This document shows, piece after piece, positions 26,591-36,352 of a stretch of 64,000 bases of DNA. Source of the DNA: Propionimicrobium lymphophilum DSM 4903 (GTDB lineage: Bacteria; Actinomycetota; Actinomycetes; Propionibacteriales; Propionibacteriaceae). The notes beneath the pieces were generated by a model. The model was not told where the DNA came from and made no database searches. It saw nothing but the letters and a program-made list of their open reading frames with translations. The position numbers were made by a program, and so were the translations under genes. Where the stretch lies: assembly GCF_000423485.1 (NCBI RefSeq), contig NZ_AUIB01000004.1, positions 109,525 through 173,524 of the forward strand, given 5' to 3'. Position 1 is the stretch's first letter. The number at the start of each line of letters is the position of its first letter.

Positions 26591-27202
26591 TTATGCGGAA
26601 GCTAGGGCCGAGACGAGCATCGTGGCGGACGCCGAGCCCGGGTCGATAGTTCCTGCGGAACGCTCGCCCAGGTACGACGCGCGACCCTTGTGCGCAACCA
26701 TCGGCTCGGTGGCGTCGCGGCCGGCTTGCGCGGCCTCCTTTGCCTTCTTCAGCGCAGAATCTAGGTCGCTTCCGGCATCTAGCGCGTCGGCCGCGGGGAA
26801 CAAGGCGTCGAGCATGGTCTTGTCGCCCGCCTGCGCCTTACCTCTGGCCACCACGCCCTCGACGCCGGCACGGAATGCCTTAGCGAAACCTGCCAGGTCG
26901 AGTTCTTCGGCGTCGCCCCCGGCCGCACCGAAACGCAGGAAAAACGTTCCGTAAAGCGGTCCGGAAGCGCCACCCACGCTAGAGACCAGACCCATCCCAA
27001 CCGTTTTGCCGAATTCCGCGTAGGTCTTCGGCTCGGCGGCCTCCAGTTTCTCGAGCGCTGCCTTAGTGCCCCTCGCCATGTTGGAGCCATGATCGCCGTC
27101 ACCGATCTTTGCGTCCAGATCGGTCAAGTATTCGCGATTCTTTCCGATCTCCTCGGCGAAGGCCTTGAAAGCAGATACTAGATTTTCAACGCTAAATGCC
27201 AT
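26591..27202 (-). CDS. dhaL: Dihydroxyacetone kinase, ADP-binding subunit
   Basis: A 203-residue DhaL. It binds ADP as a permanent cofactor that is phosphorylated by DhaM and passes the phosphate to dihydroxyacetone held by DhaK. The metal/nucleotide motif DAKIGDGDHGSNMARG is present, with SSVGGASGPLYGTFF after it. The ATG follows an AAGGAG site. It sits 10 bp after dhaK. Confidence 0.93.
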   Translation of the reverse strand: MAFSVENLVSAFKAFAEEIGKNREYLTDLDAKIGDGDHGSNMARGTKAALEKLEAAEPKTYAEFGKTVGMGLVSSVGGASGPLYGTFFLRFGAAGGDAEELDLAGFAKAFRAGVEGVVARGKAQAGDKTMLDALFPAADALDAGSDLDSALKKAKEAAQAGRDATEPMVAHKGRASYLGERSAGTIDPGSASATMLVSALASA

Positions 27203-27212
27203 CAGATTCTCC

Positions 27213-28199
27213 TTAACGAACCAGCCCCGGGGTTCTCACCGGTGCGTCCCAGTAGGCCAGCATGTCCTCGTCGGCCCTTAGCAAAGTCAGCGAGCAGCCG
27301 GCCATGTCCAGTGACGTGATGTAGTCGCCAACCAGGCTGCGCTCGATCTTCACGCTGCGGGCCTCGAGCGCCTGCTCCATCTCGCCGTAGAGCAAGTAAA
27401 GCTCCATCTGCGGGGTGGCGCCCATGCCGTTAACCATCGCTATGACCGGGCCAGAAGTGAAATCGAGATCGTCGCAGATCGCGTCGACGACGGTCTTAGA
27501 GATCTCCTTGGCCGACGCCATCTTGACGCGCTCTCGGCCGGGCTCGCCGTGAATGCCCACGCCCATTTCGATCTCGTCCTCTGGCAGATCGAACATCGGG
27601 TGTCCGACGCTCGGCACGGTGCAGCTGGTCAGCGCGACACCGAACGAACGGCCGTTGGCGACGACGTCCTCGGCCAGCTTCTTAAGCTCCTCCAGTGACT
27701 TGCCCTCCTCAGCGGCGGCGCCCACGATCTTCTCCACCAGCACCGTTAGGCCGACGCCTCGGCGTCCTGCCGTGAACGACGAATCCTCAACCGCCACGTC
27801 ATCGTTGATGACGACGGACTCCACATTGATGTCCTCCATCGCGGCCAACTCGCCGGCCATCTCGAAGTTCATGACGTCGCCGGTGTAGTTCTTGATGAGC
27901 AGCAGCACGCCCTCGCCGGAATCGACGTTCTTGATTGCCTCGGCAACCTGGTCGGGAGTGGGGGAGGTGAAAACTTCGCCGCAGACCGCAGCGTCCAACA
28001 TGCCCTTGCCGACGAACCCCCCGTGCAGCGGCTCGTGGCCGGAACCGCCGCCTGAGACGATGGCAACCTTGCCCTGCTTCTTCTCAGCTCGGTAAACGAT
28101 GTGGTGTTCCAGGTCTATCTTCAGCTCGGGATGAGCCAGGGCCATCCCCTTCAGAGATTCAGTGACCACGGCGTCCGGATCGTTGATAAATTTCTTCAT
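27213..28199 (-). CDS. dhaK: Dihydroxyacetone kinase, substrate-binding subunit
   Basis: A 328-residue DhaK of normal length. Dihydroxyacetone is held covalently as a hemiaminal on the histidine in [13 protein letters not shown]. The [13 protein letters not shown] and [13 protein letters not shown] blocks are also conserved. It is the first gene of the operon; AGGGG lies 8 bp before the ATG. A GGGCA/TGCCC palindrome around 28217-28230 in the leader might be an operator. No DhaS/DhaQ/DhaR-type regulator is nearby. Confidence 0.93.
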   Translation of the reverse strand: MKKFINDPDAVVTESLKGMALAHPELKIDLEHHIVYRAEKKQGKVAIVSGGGSGHEPLHGGFVGKGMLDAAVCGEVFTSPTPDQVAEAIKNVDSGEGVLLLIKNYTGDVMNFEMAGELAAMEDINVESVVINDDVAVEDSSFTAGRRGVGLTVLVEKIVGAAAEEGKSLEELKKLAEDVVANGRSFGVALTSCTVPSVGHPMFDLPEDEIEMGVGIHGEPGRERVKMASAKEISKTVVDAICDDLDFTSGPVIAMVNGMGATPQMELYLLYGEMEQALEARSVKIERSLVGDYITSLDMAGCSLTLLRADEDMLAYWDAPVRTPGLVR

Positions 28200-28336
28200 T
28201 TTTCAACCCCTAACTCGGGCAACACTGCCCATGATTGATCGTATGACCTACGGTATCGGCAAACTCCGACAAAAATGGCCGATTAGGAGCCAAATACGAC
28301 CGTGGTCTTGGAACTTTTTTTACAATTTTGCGCGGG

Positions 28337-28381
28337 CACAAAAACCGCCCCCGAACTTGCAAAAAAACAGCTCGGAGGCGG
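28337..28381 (-). terminator. Terminator of the second B12 transporter operon
   Basis: On the minus strand, CCGCCTCCGA pairs with TCGGGGGCGG (one mismatch) and is followed by TTTTTGTG. It lies about 50 bp after the methyltransferase stop. Confidence 0.8.
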
Positions 28382-28433
28382 CCTTGTCTAGCCACGATTG
28401 GCGAGGCGTGAAAACTGCAGCGGGCAGCAAAAA

Positions 28434-29189
28434 TTAGGCGCTGATGCGGCCAAAGATGATGCGGTCGTCAAACCACTGGTAGATCTGTGCGGTCTCCACA
28501 AAGCCAGCGGCTTGAAGCGCGCTTAGATGGAAATCCACATTAACCTTGATTGACGGCCTATCGTCGGCCCAGCGCTCGTGCCACAGCTTTGCCTCTTCTT
28601 GCCAGCCAGGCATTTCTAGGGCAGTCTTCCACCAGGCATCCCAGGTTAGTGCGCCTTCTGCAAGGAATTCGTTTTGGAAACTATTGCGGATGTCTTCTGC
28701 AGTTTTGCGCAGATAAGGCTGAGTGAAGGCATCGTAAAACAGATGGTCGCCGTTCATGAATGCTGCACCCGGGTTCATCATCCTCCCAAGGCGCAGATAG
28801 AGGGCTGCTAGCTGATCGGGATTCAGCCAGTGCAGTGCCGTAGCGCTGATCACGCCGTCAAAATCCGTGCCCACCGAGTCAGGCAGATTCGGGGAAGCAA
28901 TATCTTCGTCGATGAACTGCATCTTGTCGAACTTATTGGTTTCGCGGCCCAACCGCAGCAGCACTGGGTCTCGGTCTACCGCGACGACACTCGAATCTGG
29001 AATCGCCTGCATGACAGCAGTGCCCAGGCTGCCTGGCCCGCAAGCCAAGTCCAGCACCTTGATAGGTGCGCCCTTTTCAGCACGAACGTTGCGCAGCACA
29101 TCGATCATGGTGCGGGTGCGCAGGTCACGGAATTCGATGAATGCTTTCTGCTGGTCGTGCCAGGCTGCTAGTAGTTCTTCGGGGCTCAC
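28434..29189 (-). CDS. Class I SAM-dependent methyltransferase
   Basis: A 251-residue methyltransferase with a Rossmann fold. Motif I is VLDLACGPGSLG; an acidic residue ending the second strand is in VVAVDRDP; motif IV-like DFDGVISATALHWL resembles trans-aconitate methyltransferase-like proteins. The start is GTG at 29189 with AAGG upstream. It is the last gene of the btuC-btuF-btuD operon, 13 bp after btuD and ahead of a strong terminator, so it should respond to the cobalamin riboswitch. The substrate is unknown. It could act on a corrinoid-related or lower-ligand compound, or be an unrelated passenger. Confidence 0.8.
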   Translation of the reverse strand: MSPEELLAAWHDQQKAFIEFRDLRTRTMIDVLRNVRAEKGAPIKVLDLACGPGSLGTAVMQAIPDSSVVAVDRDPVLLRLGRETNKFDKMQFIDEDIASPNLPDSVGTDFDGVISATALHWLNPDQLAALYLRLGRMMNPGAAFMNGDHLFYDAFTQPYLRKTAEDIRNSFQNEFLAEGALTWDAWWKTALEMPGWQEEAKLWHERWADDRPSIKVNVDFHLSALQAAGFVETAQIYQWFDDRIIFGRISA

Positions 29190-29202
29190 TTAATTTTGCC
29201 TT

Positions 29203-29958
29203 TTATTTTCGAGAAAAAATGAGGTGCGGTAGGCCATCGTGCGTTATTACGTCGACATCGATGCTGTAGACGGGTGTGATTATTTCTTTAGTCAAGACTT
29301 GACGTGGGGGTCCGCTTGCCACGATCTTCCCATCGCACAGCATCAAAATCTCGTCACAGCACTGCGCGGCCAGATTCAGGTCGTGCAACACGATGATCGT
29401 CGTGCAGTCCAGCGATTTCACTAGGTCGAGTAGCTCGAACTGGTAGTGCAAATCCAGGTGGTTGGTTGGCTCGTCTAAGAGAAGATAGTCGGATTTCTGA
29501 GCGATTGCTCGCGCAATGGCGACGCGTTGGCGCTCGCCTCCAGAAAGTTGAGTCACCATTCGCTGACTCAACTCGGTGATCGAAACCCTAGAAAGCGCCC
29601 TGGCCACGATTTCTTGATCGGAGTTATTGCCGTAGCTCGGCAGCGACGAGCCAGCCAGTCGGCCAAGCATTACGTAGTCGTAAACCGAAAGCGCGAGCGT
29701 ATCCTCGCGCTCTTGGGCCACCACCGAAATTTTTTCGGCGATCTGGCGACGCTTCATTTTCGCGATGTCGTCGCCGTCCACCTCGACGCGACCACCGGCA
29801 AGTTCCAGCGCACGAAACAGCGAAAACAACATGCTGGACTTGCCCGAGCCGTTTGGCCCGACAATGCCGAGCACCTTGCCTGCCGAGGCGCTCAGGTTGA
29901 CGCCATCAACGACCACCCGATCGCCCCGACAGACACGGATATCAGTTGCTTTAAGCAT
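29203..29958 (-). CDS. btuD: Vitamin B12 ABC transporter ATP-binding protein (second system)
   Basis: A 251-residue ATPase paralogous to the one at 15.8 kb. It has Walker A GPNGSGKSS, signature LSGGERQRV, Walker B LLLDEP followed by TNHLDLHYQ, and switch histidine VLHDLN. The ATG directly abuts the btuF TAA stop. Assignment to B12 follows from the riboswitch heading this operon. Confidence 0.9.
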   Translation of the reverse strand: MLKATDIRVCRGDRVVVDGVNLSASAGKVLGIVGPNGSGKSSMLFSLFRALELAGGRVEVDGDDIAKMKRRQIAEKISVVAQEREDTLALSVYDYVMLGRLAGSSLPSYGNNSDQEIVARALSRVSITELSQRMVTQLSGGERQRVAIARAIAQKSDYLLLDEPTNHLDLHYQFELLDLVKSLDCTTIIVLHDLNLAAQCCDEILMLCDGKIVASGPPRQVLTKEIITPVYSIDVDVITHDGLPHLIFSRK

Positions 29959-30942
29959 TTATTTTTGCAGCCTGTTGGCCAGTTCGACGGCGCCGTCAAC
30001 CGAAAGGGTGGATGGTGGATCGGTCAGAGCGAATGGCAGGAACACTACCTGACCTTCTTGACTTGCTTTCAGGTCTTCTGAACCCGGGAAACTGGCGAAC
30101 GTGTTTAACGCTTCATTTTCGTCGGGATTCAGTGACAAGACGACAATGTAATCAGGATTTTTGGCAAGTAGATCCTCCATTGAAATTGGGAATACCCTCT
30201 TCGGGCCATCGGCGTAAGCGTTTTCGATGCCATTAGCTTCGAAGATCGGCTGCACCATCGAAGATGAATTGAAAGCCGATAACTTATCTGACCCTGGCGT
30301 AACGAAGACAGCGACGGCCTTAGCCCCTTTAACTTCCGAGGAAGGTTTGATTTTTTGGATCTGGGCTTCAGAATTTTTCTTAACTTCCTCAGCCTTTTTC
30401 TCTACTTGGAATATCTTTCCCATCTTTTCGATTTCGTTATCTACAAGGCCAAAATCTGCGTGATCTAGCTTGTAATTGGGGCAGTAGGAATCTGGTGAAT
30501 AGAGCGGGACACCTGCTTCTGCCAAGGCCTTTCTGTCGACAGCTTTGTCGTAGCCAATAACCAGATCGACGTTCATGTCCAGGACAGTTTCAGTTGCTAC
30601 CGTAGAACCACCGGCACCGGTTTTTCCGGACTCAGCTGATTCGATCTTATCCAGCTTTTTCTTAAGCTCTGGGCGAACGTTTTTAATGCGGTCATCACCA
30701 GCGCGGAAAACTACTTTATCTAGCACGCCTAGCTCATCGAGGATCGATGAGTTGACGTCTGAGATCATTAACACGCGCTCGGGAGCCTTGTCTAAGGTCA
30801 GGGTTTCGTCGCAGCTTTTAACCTGGATTTTTTCGGGTGCCGACGAACTTTCTGCAGCTTTCTTGTCTGCGGCTGACTGTCCGCAAGAAGCTAGCGGGAC
30901 GGCTAAGGCCAATGCGGCCAGTGCACAAACGAACTTCTTCAT
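29959..30942 (-). CDS. btuF: Vitamin B12 substrate-binding lipoprotein (second system)
   Basis: A 327-residue lipoprotein with lipobox LASC and the BtuF/FhuD-like fold. It aligns end to end with the BtuF at 14.8 kb (shared APERVLMIS, SSSMVQPIFEANGI, LTDPPSTLSVDGAVE), so the two operons arose by duplication or parallel acquisition. A clean AAGGAG site precedes the ATG. Sequence differences along the whole length leave room for different corrinoid preferences. Confidence 0.87.
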   Translation of the reverse strand: MKKFVCALAALALAVPLASCGQSAADKKAAESSSAPEKIQVKSCDETLTLDKAPERVLMISDVNSSILDELGVLDKVVFRAGDDRIKNVRPELKKKLDKIESAESGKTGAGGSTVATETVLDMNVDLVIGYDKAVDRKALAEAGVPLYSPDSYCPNYKLDHADFGLVDNEIEKMGKIFQVEKKAEEVKKNSEAQIQKIKPSSEVKGAKAVAVFVTPGSDKLSAFNSSSMVQPIFEANGIENAYADGPKRVFPISMEDLLAKNPDYIVVLSLNPDENEALNTFASFPGSEDLKASQEGQVVFLPFALTDPPSTLSVDGAVELANRLQK

Positions 30943-30974
30943 TCGTTTACTCCTTTTCTTTTTGTTGTCGCTGG

Positions 30975-32027
30975 TTACTTCATTCGCCTAACCAGCAAGA
31001 CGATGAATGGCACGCCAACCATGCCGGTGATTACCCCGATCGGCATTTCAATCGGGGCGAAAGCTATGCGCGCGAACGTGTCGGCGATAACCAAGAAGAA
31101 TGCTCCCGCAAGGGCGCAGCCAAGCGTCAAAACTCTGTGCGAAGAGCCGACGATCGAGCGCATCACGTGCGGAATAATTAGGCCGACGAAACCTATCGCG
31201 CCCGATGACGCCACAGCGATGCCGATTACCGCAGAGACGGGAATCAGGATCGCCAGCCTCGCCTTGGTTGGCTCGATGCCAACCGATTGGGCCGTGCGAT
31301 CTCCGCTGGACAGGGCATCGAGAACTGGGCCGAAAAGCGCCACGACAACTGAGAAAATGAGGGCCGTAACAATCAGTGGAACCGCCTGCGACCAGTTAGC
31401 GCGGGCAAGCGAGCCAAGCATCCAGAACATGACGGCTTGAGTTGCCTCCGGCGTGCCCGAAGAGAAGATGATGAAGTTGGTTAGAGCCTGGAAACCGAAG
31501 TTGGCCGCTAGGCCGGCGAGAATCAATCGCAGAGACGATCCGGAATTTCCCGTCACCAGAAGCAGAAACAGCGTTGCCGCCAGCGCGCCCGCGAATGCGG
31601 CCAAGCCAACCGACCAAGAAGCGATAGACCCGAACAGAATTATCATTGCAGCAGCGCCCGTCGAGGCACCCGAGCTGACGCCTAACACGTACGGTTCGGC
31701 CAGGGGGTTGCGCACCACAGCCTGCATCACGGCACCTGCAATGCCCAGGATCGCACCAATAGCCAAGCCCGAGATGATTCTAGGTAGACGGGTCTTCCAG
31801 ACGATTGCATCCACGTTCTGGCTCCACGTGATGTCGACGTCCAGACCTGGGATGTGACTTTTGATGACGCCGATGACGTCGCCGACGGACACGGCGGCCG
31901 GGCCAATAGCGATCGTAACCAATGGCAAAACGAGGACTGCAGCCAACAAAGCGAAGAGAATCAGCCGTTGGCGGCGCCTCGTCTTGCCGTAAATCTCGAG
32001 TGTCTTTGCGGTGGCCGCATCGCTCAC
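30975..32027 (-). CDS. btuC: Vitamin B12 ABC transporter permease (second system)
   Basis: A 350-residue FecCD/BtuC-family permease paralogous to the one at 13.8 kb, sharing the NPLAEPYVLGVSSGASTGAA block and the GFVGLIIPHVMR coupling segment. The start is GTG at 32027, behind GAAAGAAG. It is the first gene after the second cobalamin riboswitch. Siderophore transport is the alternative for the family and is made unlikely by the riboswitch. Confidence 0.88.
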   Translation of the reverse strand: MSDAATAKTLEIYGKTRRRQRLILFALLAAVLVLPLVTIAIGPAAVSVGDVIGVIKSHIPGLDVDITWSQNVDAIVWKTRLPRIISGLAIGAILGIAGAVMQAVVRNPLAEPYVLGVSSGASTGAAAMIILFGSIASWSVGLAAFAGALAATLFLLLVTGNSGSSLRLILAGLAANFGFQALTNFIIFSSGTPEATQAVMFWMLGSLARANWSQAVPLIVTALIFSVVVALFGPVLDALSSGDRTAQSVGIEPTKARLAILIPVSAVIGIAVASSGAIGFVGLIIPHVMRSIVGSSHRVLTLGCALAGAFFLVIADTFARIAFAPIEMPIGVITGMVGVPFIVLLVRRMK

Positions 32028-32074
32028 GAATCTTCTTTCTGCTCAAGCCGTCTTGCGCGGCGTACAAAAATATT

Positions 32075-32175
32075 CGACAGCCCAGGTTTTCGGACTCGTT
32101 CGCTAAGCGACTTCACCGTTGCGCGACAGTTCTGGATACAAACCAGAATTCCCCTGTGGCTAACTAGATAGAACC
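32075..32175 (-). promoter_or_regulatory. Cobalamin riboswitch upstream of the second btuC
   Basis: Read on the minus strand, the segment gives GCCACAGGGGAATTCTGG, then ATCCAGAACTGTCGCGCAACGGTGA, quoted here as ATCCAGAACTG and TCGCGCAACGGTGA, and the B12-box AGTCCGAAAACCTG. These are the conserved core elements of the cobalamin aptamer, and this copy is closer to consensus than the one at 13.6 kb. It ends about 45 bp before the btuC GTG. Confidence 0.9.
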
Positions 32176-32219
32176 TATCAGCAATATGTGAAAATGGATA
32201 TCCGTATTAAAAATTGCAA

Positions 32220-32256
32220 AGAAAAGCCCGCAGGCATTAGGCGTCTGCGGGATTTT
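32220..32256. terminator. Terminator downstream of argG
   Basis: A hairpin CCCGCAG/CTGCGGG flanked by T-rich sequence on both strands (minus strand: CTTTTCTTT). It separates argG from the second riboswitch. Confidence 0.8.
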
Positions 32257-32272
32257 CTTAGTTTATGTGCCG

Positions 32273-33960
<1,688 letters not shown>

Positions 33961-33965
33961 TAGAT

Positions 33966-34000
33966 GAAAACCGGCCGATGTCCAAACGGACGCCGGCCGG
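33966..34000 (-). terminator. Terminator of the quinone oxidoreductase gene
   Basis: On the minus strand CCGGCCG pairs with CGGCCGG around an inner GTCC/GGAC stem, followed by TTTTC, 17 bp after the stop codon. Confidence 0.75.
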
Positions 34001-34016
34001 CAACTAATAGAAATAA

Positions 34017-34997
34017 TTATCGAGGCTGGTCGACTGCCAGAACGATCTTGCCCATCAACCGGCCAGAGTCGAGCATCTCGTGAGCCTCAGCCGCATTTTC
34101 CATCGGGAAAACGGTGATATCAGGCAACGAGAGAGTCTCATCCTCGTAAAGCGGCCAAATCTTTTCGCGAACAGCCTGGGCGATTTCCGACTTCTGCTCA
34201 GTCGGACGGAACCGCAAGCTCGTCGCCGTGATGGTGCCGCGCTTGTTGAGCAGCTTGCCGATGTTCAGCTCACCCTTGACGCCCTTCTGCATGCCGATGA
34301 TTACCATGCGCCCATCCTGAGCCAGGCAATCGACATTCGGCTGCAGATATTTAGCGCCAATGATGTCCAGGATCACGTCCACGCCCTTGCCGTCGGTCGC
34401 GTTCTTGACGCGCTCGGGCCAGTCCGTGTTGTAGTCGATGACGACGTCTGCGCCCAACTCGCGGCAGTAGTCCAGCTTCGGTTCGGACGCTGTCGTGATG
34501 ACGCGCACGCCCATGTACTTTGCGTACTGGATTGCGAACGCGCCGATGCCGCCTGCGCCGCCGTGCACCAGGAACGTCTCACCTTTGCGCAGGTGGACGC
34601 GCTCCAAGTTGCTCAGCACAGTGGCGGCAACCTCGATCAGGGCCGCAGACTCGACAAGCTCGACGTTGTCCGGCGGTGGAATCAGCTGGCCGGCCGGCGC
34701 AACGAAATATTCCGCGTAGGCGCCGCCCGAAAGCAGCGCGACAACAGGGTTACCCGGCGCAAAATTGTCGACGCCCTCACCGACGGACTCAACGACGCCG
34801 GAAGCCTCCAAACCCAGCACGTTCGTGACGCCCTTCGGCGGAGGATAGTAACCGCGGCGCTGCAGTGAATCGGCACGGTTGATGCCTGCAGCCACTGTCT
34901 TAACTAGCACCTCACCAGGGCCTGGTTTGGGGGTGGCCACCTCCGTCCACTGCAGAGTTTCAGGTCCACCCTCTTGGGTCTGTGTAATTGCATGCAT
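34017..34997 (-). CDS. NAD(P)H:quinone oxidoreductase, PIG3-like, MDR family
   Basis: A 326-residue zinc-independent medium-chain dehydrogenase/reductase. The GroES-like half shows NRADSLQRRGYYPPP, typical of PIG3-type quinone oxidoreductases. The Rossmann motif is VHGGAGGIGAFA, and GADVVIDY follows. The frame extends to 35528 through the antisense strand of a tRNA gene, but the homologous protein begins at MHAITQT (ATG at 34997). It is monocistronic with its own terminator. It probably reduces quinones or related carbonyls with NADPH. Confidence 0.87.
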   Translation of the reverse strand: MHAITQTQEGGPETLQWTEVATPKPGPGEVLVKTVAAGINRADSLQRRGYYPPPKGVTNVLGLEASGVVESVGEGVDNFAPGNPVVALLSGGAYAEYFVAPAGQLIPPPDNVELVESAALIEVAATVLSNLERVHLRKGETFLVHGGAGGIGAFAIQYAKYMGVRVITTASEPKLDYCRELGADVVIDYNTDWPERVKNATDGKGVDVILDIIGAKYLQPNVDCLAQDGRMVIIGMQKGVKGELNIGKLLNKRGTITATSLRFRPTEQKSEIAQAVREKIWPLYEDETLSLPDITVFPMENAAEAHEMLDSGRLMGKIVLAVDQPR

Positions 34998-35070
34998 ACA
35001 TCTAGCGTGCCATCCCTTGGAAACTTTGCGTGCGCTAACATAAGATTTACTCGCAACAATCTGTTGTGCT

Positions 35071-35153
35071 GGCGAGGTCGCATAGTGGACTAGTGCAGCC
35101 GCCTTGAAAGCGGCCGAGCGAAAGCTCCGTGGGTTCGAATCCCACCCTCGCCG
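35071..35153 (+). tRNA. tRNA-Ser (anticodon UGA)
   Basis: The acceptor stem GGCGAGG pairs with CCTCGCC. The anticodon loop CTTGAAA contains TGA at 35105-35107, the long class II variable arm contains CGAGCGAAAGCTC, and the T arm is GTGGGTTCGAATCCCAC. CCA is not encoded. Confidence 0.95.
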
Positions 35154-35184
35154 CGATTCATTCTCAGGCGGACTAGGAGCATTA

Positions 35185-35607
35185 ATGCCCGAAAAATCCA
35201 CGAAATACGTGTTCGCCCAGCGGCTACCGATCTGGACGTACGCTCTTGCTGGCCTGCTCACCGTGGGTGGCATGTTGGCTCTGGTCCTTGGCGACTCCGC
35301 AGTGTGGACGGTGCTCGGCATCGTCGGAATTGCCCTCGCCGTTCTCCTGTTGTTTATCCTGATTCTCATCGCCCGCAAGATCCGCCTCGAGGTGACGCTC
35401 GACGAACGCGGGTTCGTTGTCAATAACAGCGGCGATATTCGTAAAGGCGGTTGGGACGAGGTGACGAGCGTCTCGTCCACCCCAGATTTCAGCCGAATCG
35501 TGATTCGTTGCGGCGCCATCAAGCGCACCTACATCTCCGCTCCTCGCGGCGAATGGAAGACCCTCATGACGGAGCTAGTCGAAGACCTCCGCGGCAGGCT
35601 CAATTAG
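35185..35607 (+). CDS. Small membrane protein with a PH-like domain
   Basis: A 140-residue protein. The ATG at 35185 has AGGAGC upstream; the longer open frame runs back into the tRNA and is not coding. Two membrane helices (about residues 15-35 and 40-62) are followed by a soluble domain of alternating strands (LEVTLDERGFVVNNSGDIRKG, quoted as LEVTLDERGF then VVNNSGDIRKG) that resembles bacterial PH-like domains. Function is unknown. It is convergent with the LytR_C gene. Confidence 0.65.
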   Translation: MPEKSTKYVFAQRLPIWTYALAGLLTVGGMLALVLGDSAVWTVLGIVGIALAVLLLFILILIARKIRLEVTLDERGFVVNNSGDIRKGGWDEVTSVSSTPDFSRIVIRCGAIKRTYISAPRGEWKTLMTELVEDLRGRLN

Positions 35608-35637
35608 CAGTTAGGTCTGGCGTTTTGCGCGGAATGC

Positions 35638-36225
35638 CTATCCGATCAGGTAAACAGCAATGTCGGTGTCCCCGATTAGGTAGTTGCCACCTTCGGCGTC
35701 CACAACAGCGTCGATTCCAGCAACTCGGGCGGCCTTTTTGGCTGCTTCCTCGAATTCTTTAGTGCGGTAAACCACCGTCGAGGTTTCCAGCCCTTCCGCG
35801 GTTGAATTGTTGGCGATCGGATTGACGAAACCTGCCCGCTGGAGCTTTTCCGCGGTCTCTTTTGCCCATCCGTGACGGCTAGAAGCGTTCAAAACCCAAA
35901 CTCGAATGTTCGATTTATCGAGAGAGCTATCGGCTGCTTCTTCAGGCGTCGCCGTGGCGGATTGGCTTGGCTTAGCGATTGTTGACGGGTTAGCGCTCGG
36001 CGTAGCAACAGTTTCGGACGGCGTCGGGGTCGGCGCGCTGGAAGGTGTTGTGTCAGGGCCTTTCGTGTAGCTAACCCAACCCCAGGCAAGTAGCGCGCCC
36101 AGCAGCGCGGAGATGAGAACTGCAAGCATCGTATGCCAGCGTTTGTGAGGACGTCGTTGCGTGCGAACCAGCTGGATTTTTTCCATCTGGCTGGATTCTT
36201 CGGGTAGATATCCTCGTTTGCTCAT
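35638..36225 (-). CDS. Membrane-anchored LytR_C domain protein
   Basis: A 195-residue protein: a basic cytoplasmic N-terminus, one membrane helix (about residues 33-52), a Ser/Thr/Pro-rich linker (about 57-100), then a LytR C-terminal domain (about 105-195) beginning NIRVWVLNASSRHGWA. Such domains accompany LCP enzymes that attach glycopolymers to peptidoglycan. It is divergent from an LCP gene that lacks this domain, so the pair may act together. TACTGT lies six bases before the ATG, consistent with a leaderless start. Confidence 0.8.
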   Translation of the reverse strand: MSKRGYLPEESSQMEKIQLVRTQRRPHKRWHTMLAVLISALLGALLAWGWVSYTKGPDTTPSSAPTPTPSETVATPSANPSTIAKPSQSATATPEEAADSSLDKSNIRVWVLNASSRHGWAKETAEKLQRAGFVNPIANNSTAEGLETSTVVYRTKEFEEAAKKAARVAGIDAVVDAEGGNYLIGDTDIAVYLIG

Positions 36226-36352
36226 GCGCTAACAGTAGCCGCCCGTGCCAATACTTATTGCACCAGCCACGCCATTGCGCACCCATTTCGAGGTGAGTGA
36301 ATGGTTGACGTTACATTTACATATTGTTGAATTACTATATAAAGTTTCACCC

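Noticed and set aside
34998..35528. N-terminal extension of the quinone oxidoreductase frame
   Set aside because: It runs through the antisense of tRNA-Ser and the next gene; homology begins at ATG 34997.
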